This document shows, in pieces, positions 37,256-45,744 of a DNA stretch of 64,000 bases (within the stretch, counting starts at the first letter, position 1; the number at the start of each line of letters is the position of its first letter). Location: NCBI GenBank assembly GCA_030681645.1, contig JAUXRX010000057.1, forward strand, positions 124,001 to 188,000, in the 5' to 3' direction. The stretch comes from Archangium sp. (GTDB lineage Bacteria > Myxococcota > Myxococcia > Myxococcales > Myxococcaceae). The position numbers and the translations under genes are program-made. The notes under the pieces were generated by a model. That model did no database searches and was not told where the DNA came from. It saw only the letters and a program-made list of their open reading frames with translations.

Positions 37256-37286
37256 AAGACGCGCAAGGCGCGGGGGCCTTACACCT
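37256..37286 (-). promoter_or_regulatory. CorE-type ECF promoter of copA
   Basis: Read on the minus strand: AGGTGTAAGGC (37286-37276), 13 bases, GCGTCTT (37262-37256). The same two blocks with identical spacing occur before copZ and before the YHS-TolC-oxidase operon. The predicted transcript start is about 15 bases before the ATG, giving a very short leader carrying AAGGAG. Confidence 0.7.
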
Positions 37287-37426
37287 CGCCGGGCGTCGAG
37301 CCTTCAGCGCACCGGAATGGCAGCGACCACCGCGCGCGAGTACCAGCCCAGGAAGACCAGGGCCTTCATCGACTTCTTCCGCGCCCGGCTCGGCCCCCGC
37401 CCCCCGTGGGAACGGGCGCGCTGAGC

Positions 37427-37457
37427 AGGTGTAAGGCGAAAGGCGGCTGCGCGTCTC
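37427..37457 (+). promoter_or_regulatory. CorE-type ECF promoter of copZ operon
   Basis: AGGTGTAAGGC (37427-37437), 13 bases, GCGTCTC (37451-37457). It lies 86 bases before the copZ start, in the divergent copA-copZ region. The rest of the 308-base gap shows no gene. Confidence 0.7.
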
Positions 37458-37543
37458 CCCGGGTGACTGCGGACATTCCGTCCGTCCGTCAATTGACTGG
37501 TCGCGTCGCTCAGTGAGGCGCCGCTCCAATCGAGGAGAAGCAC

Positions 37544-37759
37544 ATGGACACCAATGAAACGGTACTCAGCGTCGATGGAATGAGCTGCCCCAGCTGCATC
37601 CGCCACATCAGCACCGCCCTTCAGGACGTCGACGGCGTCGACCAGGTCGAGGTGAAGCTGCGCGAAGGCAAGGTGGCGGTGAAGCACGTCGCCGGGGTGA
37701 AGATCGTCAGCCTCGTCAGCGCGCTGCGCGAGGCCGGCTACGAGTCGCGGGCGGCCTGA
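37544..37759 (+). CDS. copZ: Copper chaperone CopZ-like heavy-metal-associated protein
   Basis: A 71-residue single HMA domain with the metal motif GMSCPSCIRHI. It would carry Cu(I) to CopA, the divergently encoded pump. The start has GAGGAG upstream. The FAD reductase gene begins 2 bases after its stop, and the CorE-like sigma gene follows that, so all three are probably one operon driven by the promoter at 37427. Confidence 0.92.
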   Translation: MDTNETVLSVDGMSCPSCIRHISTALQDVDGVDQVEVKLREGKVAVKHVAGVKIVSLVSALREAGYESRAA

Positions 37760-37761
37760 AG

Positions 37762-38970
37762 ATGTCGGCCGCGATCGTCATCGCCGGCGCCGGCCTGGCC
37801 GGCAGCCGCGCCGCGGAGGCGATCCGCGGGTACGGCCATGAAGGCCCGGTGCTGATGCTCGGCGCCGAGCCGTGGTGGCCGTACCAGCGCCCCGCCCTCT
37901 CGAAGGAGGTCCTCACCGAGGCGAGCACCACGCTCTCTTCGCTCTGGCTCCAGCCCGAGGACTTCTACGGGGCGCAGCAGGTGGAGGTGCGCCGCGGGTC
38001 CCCCGTCGCGGCGCTCAGCCTGGAGGACCGGGTGCTGCTGCTCTCTTCGGGTGAGCGGGTGGCGTGGGATCGCCTGGTGATCGCCACCGGGAGCACGCCC
38101 CGCCGGCTCGACGTCCCCGGCGCGCACCTGCAGGGCGTGCGCTCGCTGCGCACCTGGGAAGACGCCCGGGCGCTGCGCGACGGACTGGGCGCGGGGGCCC
38201 GGGTGGTGGTGGTGGGCGGCGGGCTCCTCGGGCTCGAGGTGGCGTCTGCCGCGGTCGCGCGGGGCGCTGAGGTGACGGTGCTCGAGCGGGGCGAGGCGCT
38301 GCTCACCCGCGTCATCGGCAGGCTGGCAGGCGCCGCGCTGGTGCCCTTCGTCTCGGGAAAGGTGACCTTGCGGCTCGGCGCGGAGGTCGCGCGGCTGCGG
38401 GGCGAGCGCCGCGTGGAGGGCGTGGTGCTGGCCTCGGGCGAGGTGCTCGCCGCCGACCTGGTGGTCGCGGCGCTCGGAGTCAGCCCCAACACCGCTTGGC
38501 TCGAGTCGAGCGGGCTGCGCCTGCTCGACGGCGTGGTGGTGGACGAGTTCGGCCGCGCCTCGGCAGAGGGCATCTTCGCCGCCGGTGACGTGGCCTCGGC
38601 CTGGAACCCCGCCCTGGGCCGGCACCTGCGGCTCGAGAGCTACGGCTTCGCGGCGCAGCACGGCTTCACCGTCGGCAGAAACGTGGCCGGAGCGCGGGAA
38701 GCCGTCTTCCCCTGGCCCTCGGGGAGCACGGAGCTGTTCGGCAAGAGGCTCCAGTTCAGCGGGTTCCAACAGGGCGAAGAGACCTGCCACGTGCTCGGCG
38801 AGCCGGCCTCGGGCCGATTCACCGCGCTCCTCGCGCGCCATGGGCTCCTCGCCGCGGTGATGGTGCTCGGCCAGCCGCGCCACTTCGCCTCCCTGCGTGG
38901 CCAGGTCGGACAGCCGCTCGCTCAGGCCTTCCAGGCGCTGGACGCTGCCAACGGGCTCGAGGCACGTTAG
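37762..38970 (+). CDS. FAD-dependent NAD(P)H reductase (ferredoxin/rubredoxin reductase-like)
   Basis: A 402-residue pyridine-nucleotide oxidoreductase. It has FAD motif IVIAGAGLAGSRAAEAI, LVIATGSTPRRL, NAD motif VVVVGGGLLGLEVASAA, and the second FAD motif GIFAAGDVASAWN. There is no redox CxxC, so it belongs with the BphA4/ferredoxin reductase group and would need an electron-carrier partner. Its position between copZ and the copper sigma gene implies a role in copper reduction or copper stress; that is inference. Confidence 0.85.
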   Translation: MSAAIVIAGAGLAGSRAAEAIRGYGHEGPVLMLGAEPWWPYQRPALSKEVLTEASTTLSSLWLQPEDFYGAQQVEVRRGSPVAALSLEDRVLLLSSGERVAWDRLVIATGSTPRRLDVPGAHLQGVRSLRTWEDARALRDGLGAGARVVVVGGGLLGLEVASAAVARGAEVTVLERGEALLTRVIGRLAGAALVPFVSGKVTLRLGAEVARLRGERRVEGVVLASGEVLAADLVVAALGVSPNTAWLESSGLRLLDGVVVDEFGRASAEGIFAAGDVASAWNPALGRHLRLESYGFAAQHGFTVGRNVAGAREAVFPWPSGSTELFGKRLQFSGFQQGEETCHVLGEPASGRFTALLARHGLLAAVMVLGQPRHFASLRGQVGQPLAQAFQALDAANGLEAR

Positions 38971-38980
38971 TTTGCGCGCC

Positions 38981-39544
38981 ATGGACCAGGCCGGAAACGA
39001 CGTGGTGCAGATGCTCGTCGCCAGTCACCGCGACTTTCTGCGCTTCCTCGAGCGCCGCCTGGGCGACCGGGCCCAGGCTGAAGACCTGCTCCAGGACGCC
39101 TTCGTGCGCGGGTTGCAGAAGGCGGGCGACGTCGATCGCGAGACCGCGGTGGCCTGGTTCTACCAGGTGCTCCGCAACGCCCTCATCGATCGCGCCCGCC
39201 GCAAGGGCGCGTCGGCGGCCGCCCTGGACCGCATGGCGAAGGAGTTCGGCGATGAGCACGAGCCCTCGCCCGACACGAAGGACGCCATCTGCCAGTGCAT
39301 CGGCCAGCTCGCCGGCACGCTCAAGCCGGAATACGCGGCCGCGCTCTCCGCGCTCGAGGTCGAAGGCCAGACCCTCGCCGAGTTCGCGCAGGCCAGCGGC
39401 ATCACCGCCAACAACGCCGCGGTGCGCGTGCATCGCGCGCGCGAGGCGCTCAAGAAGCAGGTCAAGGCGTGCTGCGGGAGCTGCGCCGACCACGGTTGCA
39501 TCGACTGCACCTGCCAGAAGACGAAGCCCGCCGCCCAGGTGTAA
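38981..39544 (+). CDS. corE: CorE-like copper-responsive ECF sigma factor (ECF44 type)
   Basis: A 187-residue ECF sigma factor. Sigma region 2 covers about 12-80 (QAEDLLQDAFVRGLQKA). The linker has a C-x-C motif (ICQCIGQL). Region 4 covers about 105-155 (ASGITANNAAVRVHRAREAL). The C-terminal domain is Cys-rich, with six cysteines in 15 residues (CCGSCADHGCIDCTC). In Myxococcus xanthus CorE, the linker and C-terminal cysteines sense copper directly and no anti-sigma factor is needed; none is encoded here. It lies inside the copper island and probably reads the three shared promoters. The ATG is at 38981. Confidence 0.9.
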   Translation: MDQAGNDVVQMLVASHRDFLRFLERRLGDRAQAEDLLQDAFVRGLQKAGDVDRETAVAWFYQVLRNALIDRARRKGASAAALDRMAKEFGDEHEPSPDTKDAICQCIGQLAGTLKPEYAAALSALEVEGQTLAEFAQASGITANNAAVRVHRAREALKKQVKACCGSCADHGCIDCTCQKTKPAAQV

Positions 39545-39567
39545 GGCCGTTCGCGCCGGCGCGTCTC
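39537..39567 (+). promoter_or_regulatory. CorE-type ECF promoter of the YHS-TolC-multicopper oxidase operon
   Basis: AGGTGTAAGGC (39537-39547) overlaps the sigma-gene stop codon; after 13 bases comes GCGTCTC (39561-39567). It is the third identical-spacing copy. The YHS lipoprotein gene starts 53 bases downstream. Confidence 0.7.
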
Positions 39568-39619
39568 CCCGGCAGCTGCACACCACCCGTTCATTTCCCC
39601 TGCCGCCCCCCGGTGCCTG

Positions 39620-40126
39620 ATGACGCCACGACTCCTCTGTCTTCTCCTGCTCGCGGGTTGCGCGGGCCCTGCCGCACACCTCTCCCCCCAGGCAGGCTCG
39701 GCGCTCGAGCCGGGCTCGCCCGAGGCCGCCCGCCCCTCGGTCGCCTCGACGCTCGCCCCGGCAGACCCGCTCGGGGCACCTTTCTGTGGGCTGCCCACCG
39801 CTCCGGGCTCGCCGTGCCCCGCGCCCGAGGAGGAGGAGCCCGGGAAGCCGGCCGAAGATCCACACCAGCACCACCACGGGGCGGCGCCGGCTCCAGCGCC
39901 CGGGCCTGAGAAGCCGGCGGAAGATCCACACCAGCACCACCGTCCGGCCGCAGCGAAGGCTCCCGCGCCGCCGGCCGCCGCGAAGGTGAGCGACCCCGTC
40001 TGCAAGATGAAGATCGACCCCACCACGGCGAAGGGTGGGTCGCTGCAGCTCGACGGCCAGCGCCACTCCTTCTGCTCTTCCTCGTGCCGCAACACCTTCA
40101 AGTCTCAGAACCCGGGAGCGAAGTGA
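39620..40126 (+). CDS. His-rich YHS-domain lipoprotein
   Basis: A 168-residue lipoprotein: MTPRLLCLLLLAGC signal, then a Pro/Ala linker containing two His clusters (EDPHQHHHG and EDPHQHHR) from a duplicated 32-base segment, then a YHS domain (SDPVCKMKIDPTTAKG ... RHSFCSSSCRNTF) with C-x-M and C-x3-C metal ligands. This suggests an envelope copper-binding buffer. It starts the operon behind the third CorE-type promoter and overlaps the TolC-like start (TGATG). Confidence 0.8.
   Translation: MTPRLLCLLLLAGCAGPAAHLSPQAGSALEPGSPEAARPSVASTLAPADPLGAPFCGLPTAPGSPCPAPEEEEPGKPAEDPHQHHHGAAPAPAPGPEKPAEDPHQHHRPAAAKAPAPPAAAKVSDPVCKMKIDPTTAKGGSLQLDGQRHSFCSSSCRNTFKSQNPGAK
39844..39941 (+). repeat. 32-base direct repeat encoding the PAEDPHQHH metal-binding motif
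   Basis: Segments 39844-39875 and 39910-39941 are identical except for one base. Each encodes K-P-A-E-D-P-H-Q-H-H. It is a recent in-frame duplication of a candidate copper-binding motif. Confidence 0.85.
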
Positions 40127-41520
40127 TGAAGCCCCTCGTGCTGCTGTGCCTGCTCGCCTCTGCCTGCGCCACCACGTCGATGTCGTCCGACCTCTCGTCC
40201 ATCGAGCGCTCGGTCTCGGCGCGCGGCGCCCTGCCCCTGCTCTCGCTGCCCCGCTTCGACGTGCCCGAGGCCACCCCCGAAGAGGTGGATCAGCTGCTGG
40301 GCAAGCCCCTGGACGCCGATGACGCCGTGCGCATCGCGCTGCTCAACAACCGGGAAGCCCGCGCGGCGCTGGCCGAGGTGGGCATCGCGCGAGGAGCGCT
40401 GGTGCAGGCGGGGCTGGTGCCCAACCCCGAGGTCGAGTTCGAGGTGCGCGCGCCCGGCGGAGATCAGCCGCCCCAGATCGACCTCGGCCTCGAGCTCAAC
40501 CTGTCAGCCACCTTCCTCGCCCCGCTGCGCGGCGGCGTGGCCGAGGCGACCCTCGATGCCGAGCGCCTCAAGGCGGCGGGCGTGCTGCTCGATCTCGCCT
40601 GGGAGACGCGCGTGGCGTTCTACGAGGTGCAGGCGCTGCAGCAGAAGTTCGACCTGCGGCTGCGGGCCTTCGCTTCGCAGCAGGCGTCGTACGAGACCGC
40701 GGCCGAGCTCTCGAAGGTGGGCAACCTGCCGGCGATCACCCTGGCCAACGAGCTGGCGGCGGTGGAGCTGGCGCGGGTGCAGGTGGCCGAGGCCGAGAAC
40801 GCGCTGCTCGACGGGCGCGAGGCGCTCACCCGCAAGCTCGGGCTCGCCGGCGCGCGCACGCGGTGGACGATCGCCGGCCCCCTGCCCACCCCGAAAGAAG
40901 CGCCCGCCCCCGACGCCACCGAGGCGAAGGCCATCGCCGCGAGCCTCGAGCTGGCCGAGCTGACCCACCGCGCCGAGGCGGCGAGCCGCAAGGTGGGCCT
41001 GGCGAAGACCGAGGGCTGGCTCCCGCACCTGTCCGCGGGCTTCCACGGTGAGCGCGACGCGGCCCTCTGGGAACTGGGCGCGCACGTGACGGTGGGGTTG
41101 CCGGTGTTCGACCGCGCCCAGGGCCGCCAGCTCTCGGCCCGCAGCGAGTACGACGCGCTGAGGGCGCGCGCGGAAGGGCAGGCCCTCCACATCCGCTCGG
41201 CGGTGCGCACCACGCTCAACCGGGTGGACTCGGCGGGCCGTCGCTCGCGCCACTACGCCGAGCGGCTGGTGCCGGCGCGGCAGGAAGCGCTGACGCAGAC
41301 GCTGCTCCAGTACAACGCGATGCAGCTGGGCGTCTTCCAGCTGCTGGCCGCCCAGCGCGCGGTGACCGAGACCGCCCTGGCGCAGGTCGACGCCACCCTC
41401 GACGCGTGGAAGGCGCGCGCCTCGCTGGACCTGTTGCTGGCAGGGCGCTCGACCCCGCTCGAGCTGGGCGCGGTGCCGGGAAGCGCTTCGATGGCTGTCG
41501 AGTCCACGGGAGGGCACTGA
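40126..41520 (+). CDS. TolC-family outer-membrane lipoprotein
   Basis: A 464-residue outer-membrane efflux protein with a lipoprotein-like signal (MKPLVLLCLLASAC). Two OEP repeats, about 80-240 and 270-440, are long and helical (LLNNREARAALAEVGIARGA, VAFYEVQALQQKFDLRLRAF, QAEALTQTLLQYNAMQLGVF-like). It would form the outer channel of a tripartite copper efflux pump, but no membrane-fusion or RND gene is in the operon, so it must work with an inner-membrane partner elsewhere. The start overlaps the YHS gene stop. Confidence 0.88.
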   Translation: MKPLVLLCLLASACATTSMSSDLSSIERSVSARGALPLLSLPRFDVPEATPEEVDQLLGKPLDADDAVRIALLNNREARAALAEVGIARGALVQAGLVPNPEVEFEVRAPGGDQPPQIDLGLELNLSATFLAPLRGGVAEATLDAERLKAAGVLLDLAWETRVAFYEVQALQQKFDLRLRAFASQQASYETAAELSKVGNLPAITLANELAAVELARVQVAEAENALLDGREALTRKLGLAGARTRWTIAGPLPTPKEAPAPDATEAKAIAASLELAELTHRAEAASRKVGLAKTEGWLPHLSAGFHGERDAALWELGAHVTVGLPVFDRAQGRQLSARSEYDALRARAEGQALHIRSAVRTTLNRVDSAGRRSRHYAERLVPARQEALTQTLLQYNAMQLGVFQLLAAQRAVTETALAQVDATLDAWKARASLDLLLAGRSTPLELGAVPGSASMAVESTGGH

Positions 41521-41521
41521 G

Positions 41522-42805
41522 ATGAACCGACGCGAACTGATGCAGCTGGGTGTGATGGCCGGTGGAGCGCTCGCCGCGCGTGACGTGTTGGCGAAGGCCG
41601 TGGCAGTGCCGCAGGCCGTGGTGGCGCCCGGTGGGCAGCGGGCGGTGGTGACGCCCAACGGCTCGACGCTGCCGCTCAAGCTGGTGGGCGGGGTGAAGGT
41701 GGGCCACCTGGTGGCGCACGAGTTCGATCACGAGCTCGCGCCCGGGCTCCAGATCAAGGCCTGGGGCTACAACCGCTCGACGCCCGGCCCCACCATCGAG
41801 GTGACGGAAGGCGACCGGGTGCGGCTCTACGTGACCAACCGGCTGCCCGAGCCCACCACCGTGCACTGGCACGGCGTGATCCTGCCCAACGGCATGGACG
41901 GCGTGTCGGGGCTCACCCAGAAGCCGATCGCCCCGGGCGAGACCTTCCTCTACGAGTTCACCTTCAAGAACGCGGGCACGTTCATGTACCACCCGCACTA
42001 CGACGAGATGACCCAGATGGCCCTGGGCATGAACGGCATGATCGTGGTGCACCCGAAGGTGCCGCGCGGCCCCCGCGTCGATCGCGACTTCGTGCTCATG
42101 GCCCACGAGTGGCTCATTCACCCGGGCGCGGCGCGGCCCGACCCGAACGCGATGACCGACTTCAACGTGCTCACCTTCAACTCGAAGGCCTTCCCTGCCA
42201 CCGCGCCGCTGGTGATGGGGCTGGGCGAGCGGGTGCGCATTCGCGTCGGCAACCTCTCGCCGATGGATCACCACCCCATTCACCTCCACGGGCTGAGCGC
42301 AGAGCTCACCTGGACGGACGGCGGCGAGGTGCCGCAGTCGGCGCGCCACCCCGAGACCACCTTCCTGGTGCCGGTGGGCTCGGTGCGGGTGTTCGAGTTC
42401 GTCACCACCGAGGCCGGCGACTGGGCGATGCACTGCCACATGACCCACCACGTGATGAACCAGATGGGCCACGGCTTCCCCGTGCTCATCGGCGCCGACG
42501 CGCGCCGCATCGATCGGCGCGTGCAGGCGCTGGTGCCCGGCTACATGACGATGGGCCACGACGGCATGGGCGCGATGTCCGAGATGGGCATGAAGATGCC
42601 GGCCAACTCCATCCCCATGATGGGGGGCCCGGGCCCGTTCGCCTCCATCGACATGGGGGGCATGTTCACCATCCTCAAGGTGCGAGAGCGGCCCGAGCGG
42701 GAAGACGGCACCGGCTGGTACCAGCACCCGAAGGGCACGGTCGCCGAGCTCGCGCCGGCGGCGCGCCTGGCCGCCGACGGCATCGACCCCGACCGGCGGG
42801 GGTGA
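41522..42805 (+). CDS. Multicopper oxidase (periplasmic, Tat-type signal)
   Basis: A 427-residue oxidase. The N-terminus NRRELMQLGVMAGGALAARD looks like a twin-arginine signal. The four copper-ligand regions are intact: TVHWHGVIL, FMYHPHYDEM, HHPIHLHGL and the type 1 site MHCHMTHHVMNQMGH. A Met-rich segment after them (MTMGHDGMGAMSEMGMKMPA) is like the methionine region of CueO-type cuprous oxidases. It probably oxidises Cu(I) to Cu(II) in the periplasm. It is the last gene of the CorE-promoter operon. Confidence 0.94.
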   Translation: MNRRELMQLGVMAGGALAARDVLAKAVAVPQAVVAPGGQRAVVTPNGSTLPLKLVGGVKVGHLVAHEFDHELAPGLQIKAWGYNRSTPGPTIEVTEGDRVRLYVTNRLPEPTTVHWHGVILPNGMDGVSGLTQKPIAPGETFLYEFTFKNAGTFMYHPHYDEMTQMALGMNGMIVVHPKVPRGPRVDRDFVLMAHEWLIHPGAARPDPNAMTDFNVLTFNSKAFPATAPLVMGLGERVRIRVGNLSPMDHHPIHLHGLSAELTWTDGGEVPQSARHPETTFLVPVGSVRVFEFVTTEAGDWAMHCHMTHHVMNQMGHGFPVLIGADARRIDRRVQALVPGYMTMGHDGMGAMSEMGMKMPANSIPMMGGPGPFASIDMGGMFTILKVRERPEREDGTGWYQHPKGTVAELAPAARLAADGIDPDRRG

Positions 42806-42831
42806 TTGCGCGGCCCTGCGGCCCGGCTCAG

Positions 42832-43941
42832 TCAGGGCCGGCCCAGGTGCTCCGCGAAGGTCCACACGCGGCCGTCGACGGTGAGCGGCGTGCCATGGGT
42901 GAGCCTCACCGGGCTCTGGGACACGGGCTCGCCGCTCAACCTCAGCATCGGCGACTTCCCGGTCTCGGCGCCGGCCACCGCGCGCACCCACCACGACGAG
43001 GCCCCGGAACGGGAGATCACCGCGTCGCCGCTCCAGGACGCGGTCTCGTCGAAGCCGGTGCTCGACTTCCCCAGGCGGAACGACTCGGGCAGGCGCCTCT
43101 CGAGCTGCGCCTGCGCCGTCACCACGCCGTACCGGGGCTGCAGCGTTTCCAACCCGGCGCGCGCGAAGAGGGACAGCGGGCCTTCGGGGTCCTCGGCGAT
43201 CAACGCGGCATCGTCGGCGTCACCCACCGCCGTCCGGTTGAGGAGCGTCAGCACCGAGCGCCGGCTCAGCGTGCCCAGGCGAAGCTTCACCCGCGAGGTG
43301 GCCGCGAGCGCCGCGGCGAGCGAGCGGCCGATGGCCGGGGTGATCACGATGGCGCGCAGGTCGACCCACTCGAAGCGATCGCTCACCAGCGCGGCCGGGT
43401 CGGTTCCGTAGCGCGGGAGGACCCGCAACACCTCGACCTGCCCGGGGATGCCGTCGAGCACGCGCGCGGCGTCTTCGGCGCTGAAGCGATTGGCGTGCAG
43501 CTCGAAGCGCCGGCAGCTCTTCGGCAACCGCGCCATCGCTTCGTGCCAGCGCCGGCCGATGGAGTCGCCCCGCGCGGCCACGGTGAGCTCCTCGAGGTTC
43601 TGCAGCGCGCGGGTAGAGAACAGCTCGCGGAGCGTGGGCAGGTCGCTGCCGTCGATCACCGCGGCCGGAACCGAGGTGTTGCTGGCCACGGTGAGCCGCC
43701 GCACCTGGCCCAGCAGCCACGTCGCCGAGAACAGCCGGGGCACCCGGCACAGCCGCAGGGCGTTCTTGTGGAAGGTGTGCAGCTGTTCCCTGCTGGGCTC
43801 GGCGCCGAGCGAGAGTTCCCAGGCGAGGTAGGGCCCCAGCCGATCGCCCCGCTCGATCAACTGGTCGGCGAAGACCCGCCACGAATCGAGGTCGGCCAGG
43901 GTCCTGGGGAAGGGAGGGAGCATCGGGTCAGCGGCCTTCAT
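42832..43941 (-). CDS. Repeat-companion (TIGR02996-like) leucine-rich protein
   Basis: A 369-residue protein. The N-terminal segment SWRVFADQLIERGDRLGPYL resembles the TIGR02996 repeat-companion motif. The rest has irregular leucine-rich strands (LPTLRELFSTRALQNLEELT, RVLDGIPGQVEVLRVLPRYG). The ATG at 43941 has GAGGGG upstream and overlaps the stop of the paralogous gene by 14 bases. The function is unknown. A tail of ordinary beta structure ends the protein. Confidence 0.7.
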   Translation of the reverse strand: MKAADPMLPPFPRTLADLDSWRVFADQLIERGDRLGPYLAWELSLGAEPSREQLHTFHKNALRLCRVPRLFSATWLLGQVRRLTVASNTSVPAAVIDGSDLPTLRELFSTRALQNLEELTVAARGDSIGRRWHEAMARLPKSCRRFELHANRFSAEDAARVLDGIPGQVEVLRVLPRYGTDPAALVSDRFEWVDLRAIVITPAIGRSLAAALAATSRVKLRLGTLSRRSVLTLLNRTAVGDADDAALIAEDPEGPLSLFARAGLETLQPRYGVVTAQAQLERRLPESFRLGKSSTGFDETASWSGDAVISRSGASSWWVRAVAGAETGKSPMLRLSGEPVSQSPVRLTHGTPLTVDGRVWTFAEHLGRP

Positions 43942-45574
43942 GCACGACCCCTCGCGCGGGGGCAGGCGCGGGACGATCGAGCTCGAACACGGCCGAGGTC
44001 AACCGCCGCTGCGATTGGAGGACGCTCTCGAGTGAGACCCGCGCCTGCTCGCGCCACGAGGGCCCGCGCTTGAGCGAGGTGGTCACCCGCACCGACTTGA
44101 GCTGATCGCGATCGATCCGGGCGATCGCCGCCTCGAGGCCGGTGAACAGGTCGTCTCCGATCGACACCCGCAGCCGGCTGAACTTGCCTCGCGTGTCCCG
44201 CTCGAAGCGCAGCGCCCAGTCGCCGCGCCACGGCAGCGGCCAGAGCGGGCCCTTCGCGATGAACTCGACCGCGCCCAGCCCCACCGCTTCGCTCTCGAGG
44301 GACAGCACCGCGGGCCCGATGCGCTCGAACGCGCCCTGCGCCTGCAGCTCGAGCGTGCCGGCGATCGCTGCCAGGGGAGAACCGGAGAACCACCACACCG
44401 CCTCGTCGATGGGCGGCAGCAGGCGAAGCGTCCTGAGCGTCCACCCGGGCCGGGCGAAGTCGCGCCTCCCCAGGTGGGTGGCCTCGATCAGCTCGAACTC
44501 GCGCACCGGCCCGGCGCGGGCGAGCTCTTCCAGCGTCCCCCCGCGGATCGAGCGCAGCGTGCGCACCCGCGCCAGGTTCGGGTGGGCGAGGAAGGCCGAC
44601 AGCGTCACCGCGATCCCCGCGGCGTCGATGCACTCGACGGTGGCCCACGCGCTGGGTGTCGGCGCCGGGGTGCGCGTCGCCAGCCGAACCTCGCTGAGGA
44701 ACCCCTTGTGAAAGACCGCCAGCGGCGCGACCTGGGCATCGAGGCCGTCGAACCACGCCCTCCCCGACGAGGCCAGGAGCCGCTGCATGTGCTCGCGCTT
44801 GCCCAGGGTGAGCTCGCCCGCGGCCTGCGCGAACTGGAGCGCGATGAACTCCCCGCGGGCATCACCCTGCTCCGTGAGCGCGTCGGCGAAGACGAGCCGC
44901 GGAGAGTCTTCGGAAGGCGCGGCGTGCACGGCGGCCAGCAGGCCTTCGGCGAGGCGCTGCCCGGGTGCCAGCTTGAGCTCGAGCGCCTCGAGCAGCGGCT
45001 GCACCGGCTCGGGGAGGAGGGGCTCGACCGGCCAGCGGCCCGCCCAGCGCAGCGCGAGCAGCTCGAAGATCGATCGGTAGCGCCGCGCGATCCACGGGGA
45101 GGCGAGCTCGGAGGCCGGTTGGTCCTTCGGCACGCGCTCCGACGCTTCCACCGAACCCCAGCGGAGCAGCAGCTCGTACACGTCTTGCCAGAAGCGATGC
45201 CCCGCCCCGCTGGCGTAGCGGTTGCCCGTGTCGAGCTCGAGCAGGCTGCCCACGATGCGGGGATCAGGGCCGAGCCGCGCCAGGTGGCTCAGCCGGCGCG
45301 CGGCGTCTTTGGGCTTCTTGCTCCACGGGGTGGCGAGCAACTCCTGGAGATCGGCTGGGCCGGCGCGCGCGGCGAGCTCGAGCCAGGCGGCCTCACGTTC
45401 TTCCTGGTTGTTTCCTCCGACCGGGTCGACCTGGAGCTGCCGCGCGAAGCCCCGGGCGAGCCGGGCGATGCGGGTGGAGGGCGCCAGCGCCCAGGCGCGG
45501 CAGAGCGCGAGCATCGAGACCACCGGCGAGGTCGCCTTCACCGCGGCTTCGAGCTCGTGCTGCAGGGCGCTCAT
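43928..45574 (-). CDS. Repeat-companion (TIGR02996-type) protein
   Basis: A 548-residue protein. The N-terminal 220 residues are helical. The TIGR02996 motif is clear: AVHAAPSEDSPRLVFADALT followed by EQGDARGEFIALQFA. The C-terminal 300 residues are leucine-rich-like strands (LARVRTLRSIRGGTLEELAR). Such proteins are expanded in Myxococcota and Planctomycetes; their role is not known. The start ATG overlaps a TGA that ends a short frame reading ELGLPLDRR, see the 30-base repeat. Confidence 0.75.
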   Translation of the reverse strand: MSALQHELEAAVKATSPVVSMLALCRAWALAPSTRIARLARGFARQLQVDPVGGNNQEEREAAWLELAARAGPADLQELLATPWSKKPKDAARRLSHLARLGPDPRIVGSLLELDTGNRYASGAGHRFWQDVYELLLRWGSVEASERVPKDQPASELASPWIARRYRSIFELLALRWAGRWPVEPLLPEPVQPLLEALELKLAPGQRLAEGLLAAVHAAPSEDSPRLVFADALTEQGDARGEFIALQFAQAAGELTLGKREHMQRLLASSGRAWFDGLDAQVAPLAVFHKGFLSEVRLATRTPAPTPSAWATVECIDAAGIAVTLSAFLAHPNLARVRTLRSIRGGTLEELARAGPVREFELIEATHLGRRDFARPGWTLRTLRLLPPIDEAVWWFSGSPLAAIAGTLELQAQGAFERIGPAVLSLESEAVGLGAVEFIAKGPLWPLPWRGDWALRFERDTRGKFSRLRVSIGDDLFTGLEAAIARIDRDQLKSVRVTTSLKRGPSWREQARVSLESVLQSQRRLTSAVFELDRPAPAPARGVVHEGR

Positions 45575-45600
45575 CGACGGTCGAGAGGAAGCCCGAGTTC
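45571..45600. repeat. 30-base repeat, copy 1 (second copy 47386-47415)
   Basis: The two 30-base segments differ at only two positions and have the same orientation. Copy 2 encodes the last residues and stop of the selenoprotein candidate (ELGLPLDCR); copy 1 could encode ELGLPLDRR and overlaps the start of the repeat-companion gene. Flanking sequences do not match. Confidence 0.6.
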
Positions 45601-45744
45601 ACGGTGCTTCACAATGACCGAACCGCTCCATCGTTATCGTGGTCTCACCGTCGCCGTCCGGGGCGCCCCTTGCTCATTCAGCGGGTTCGACGACGGCGCG
45701 TGGGTTGCACACGTACACCTCGCAGTCCCACTCAAAGGAGCACC

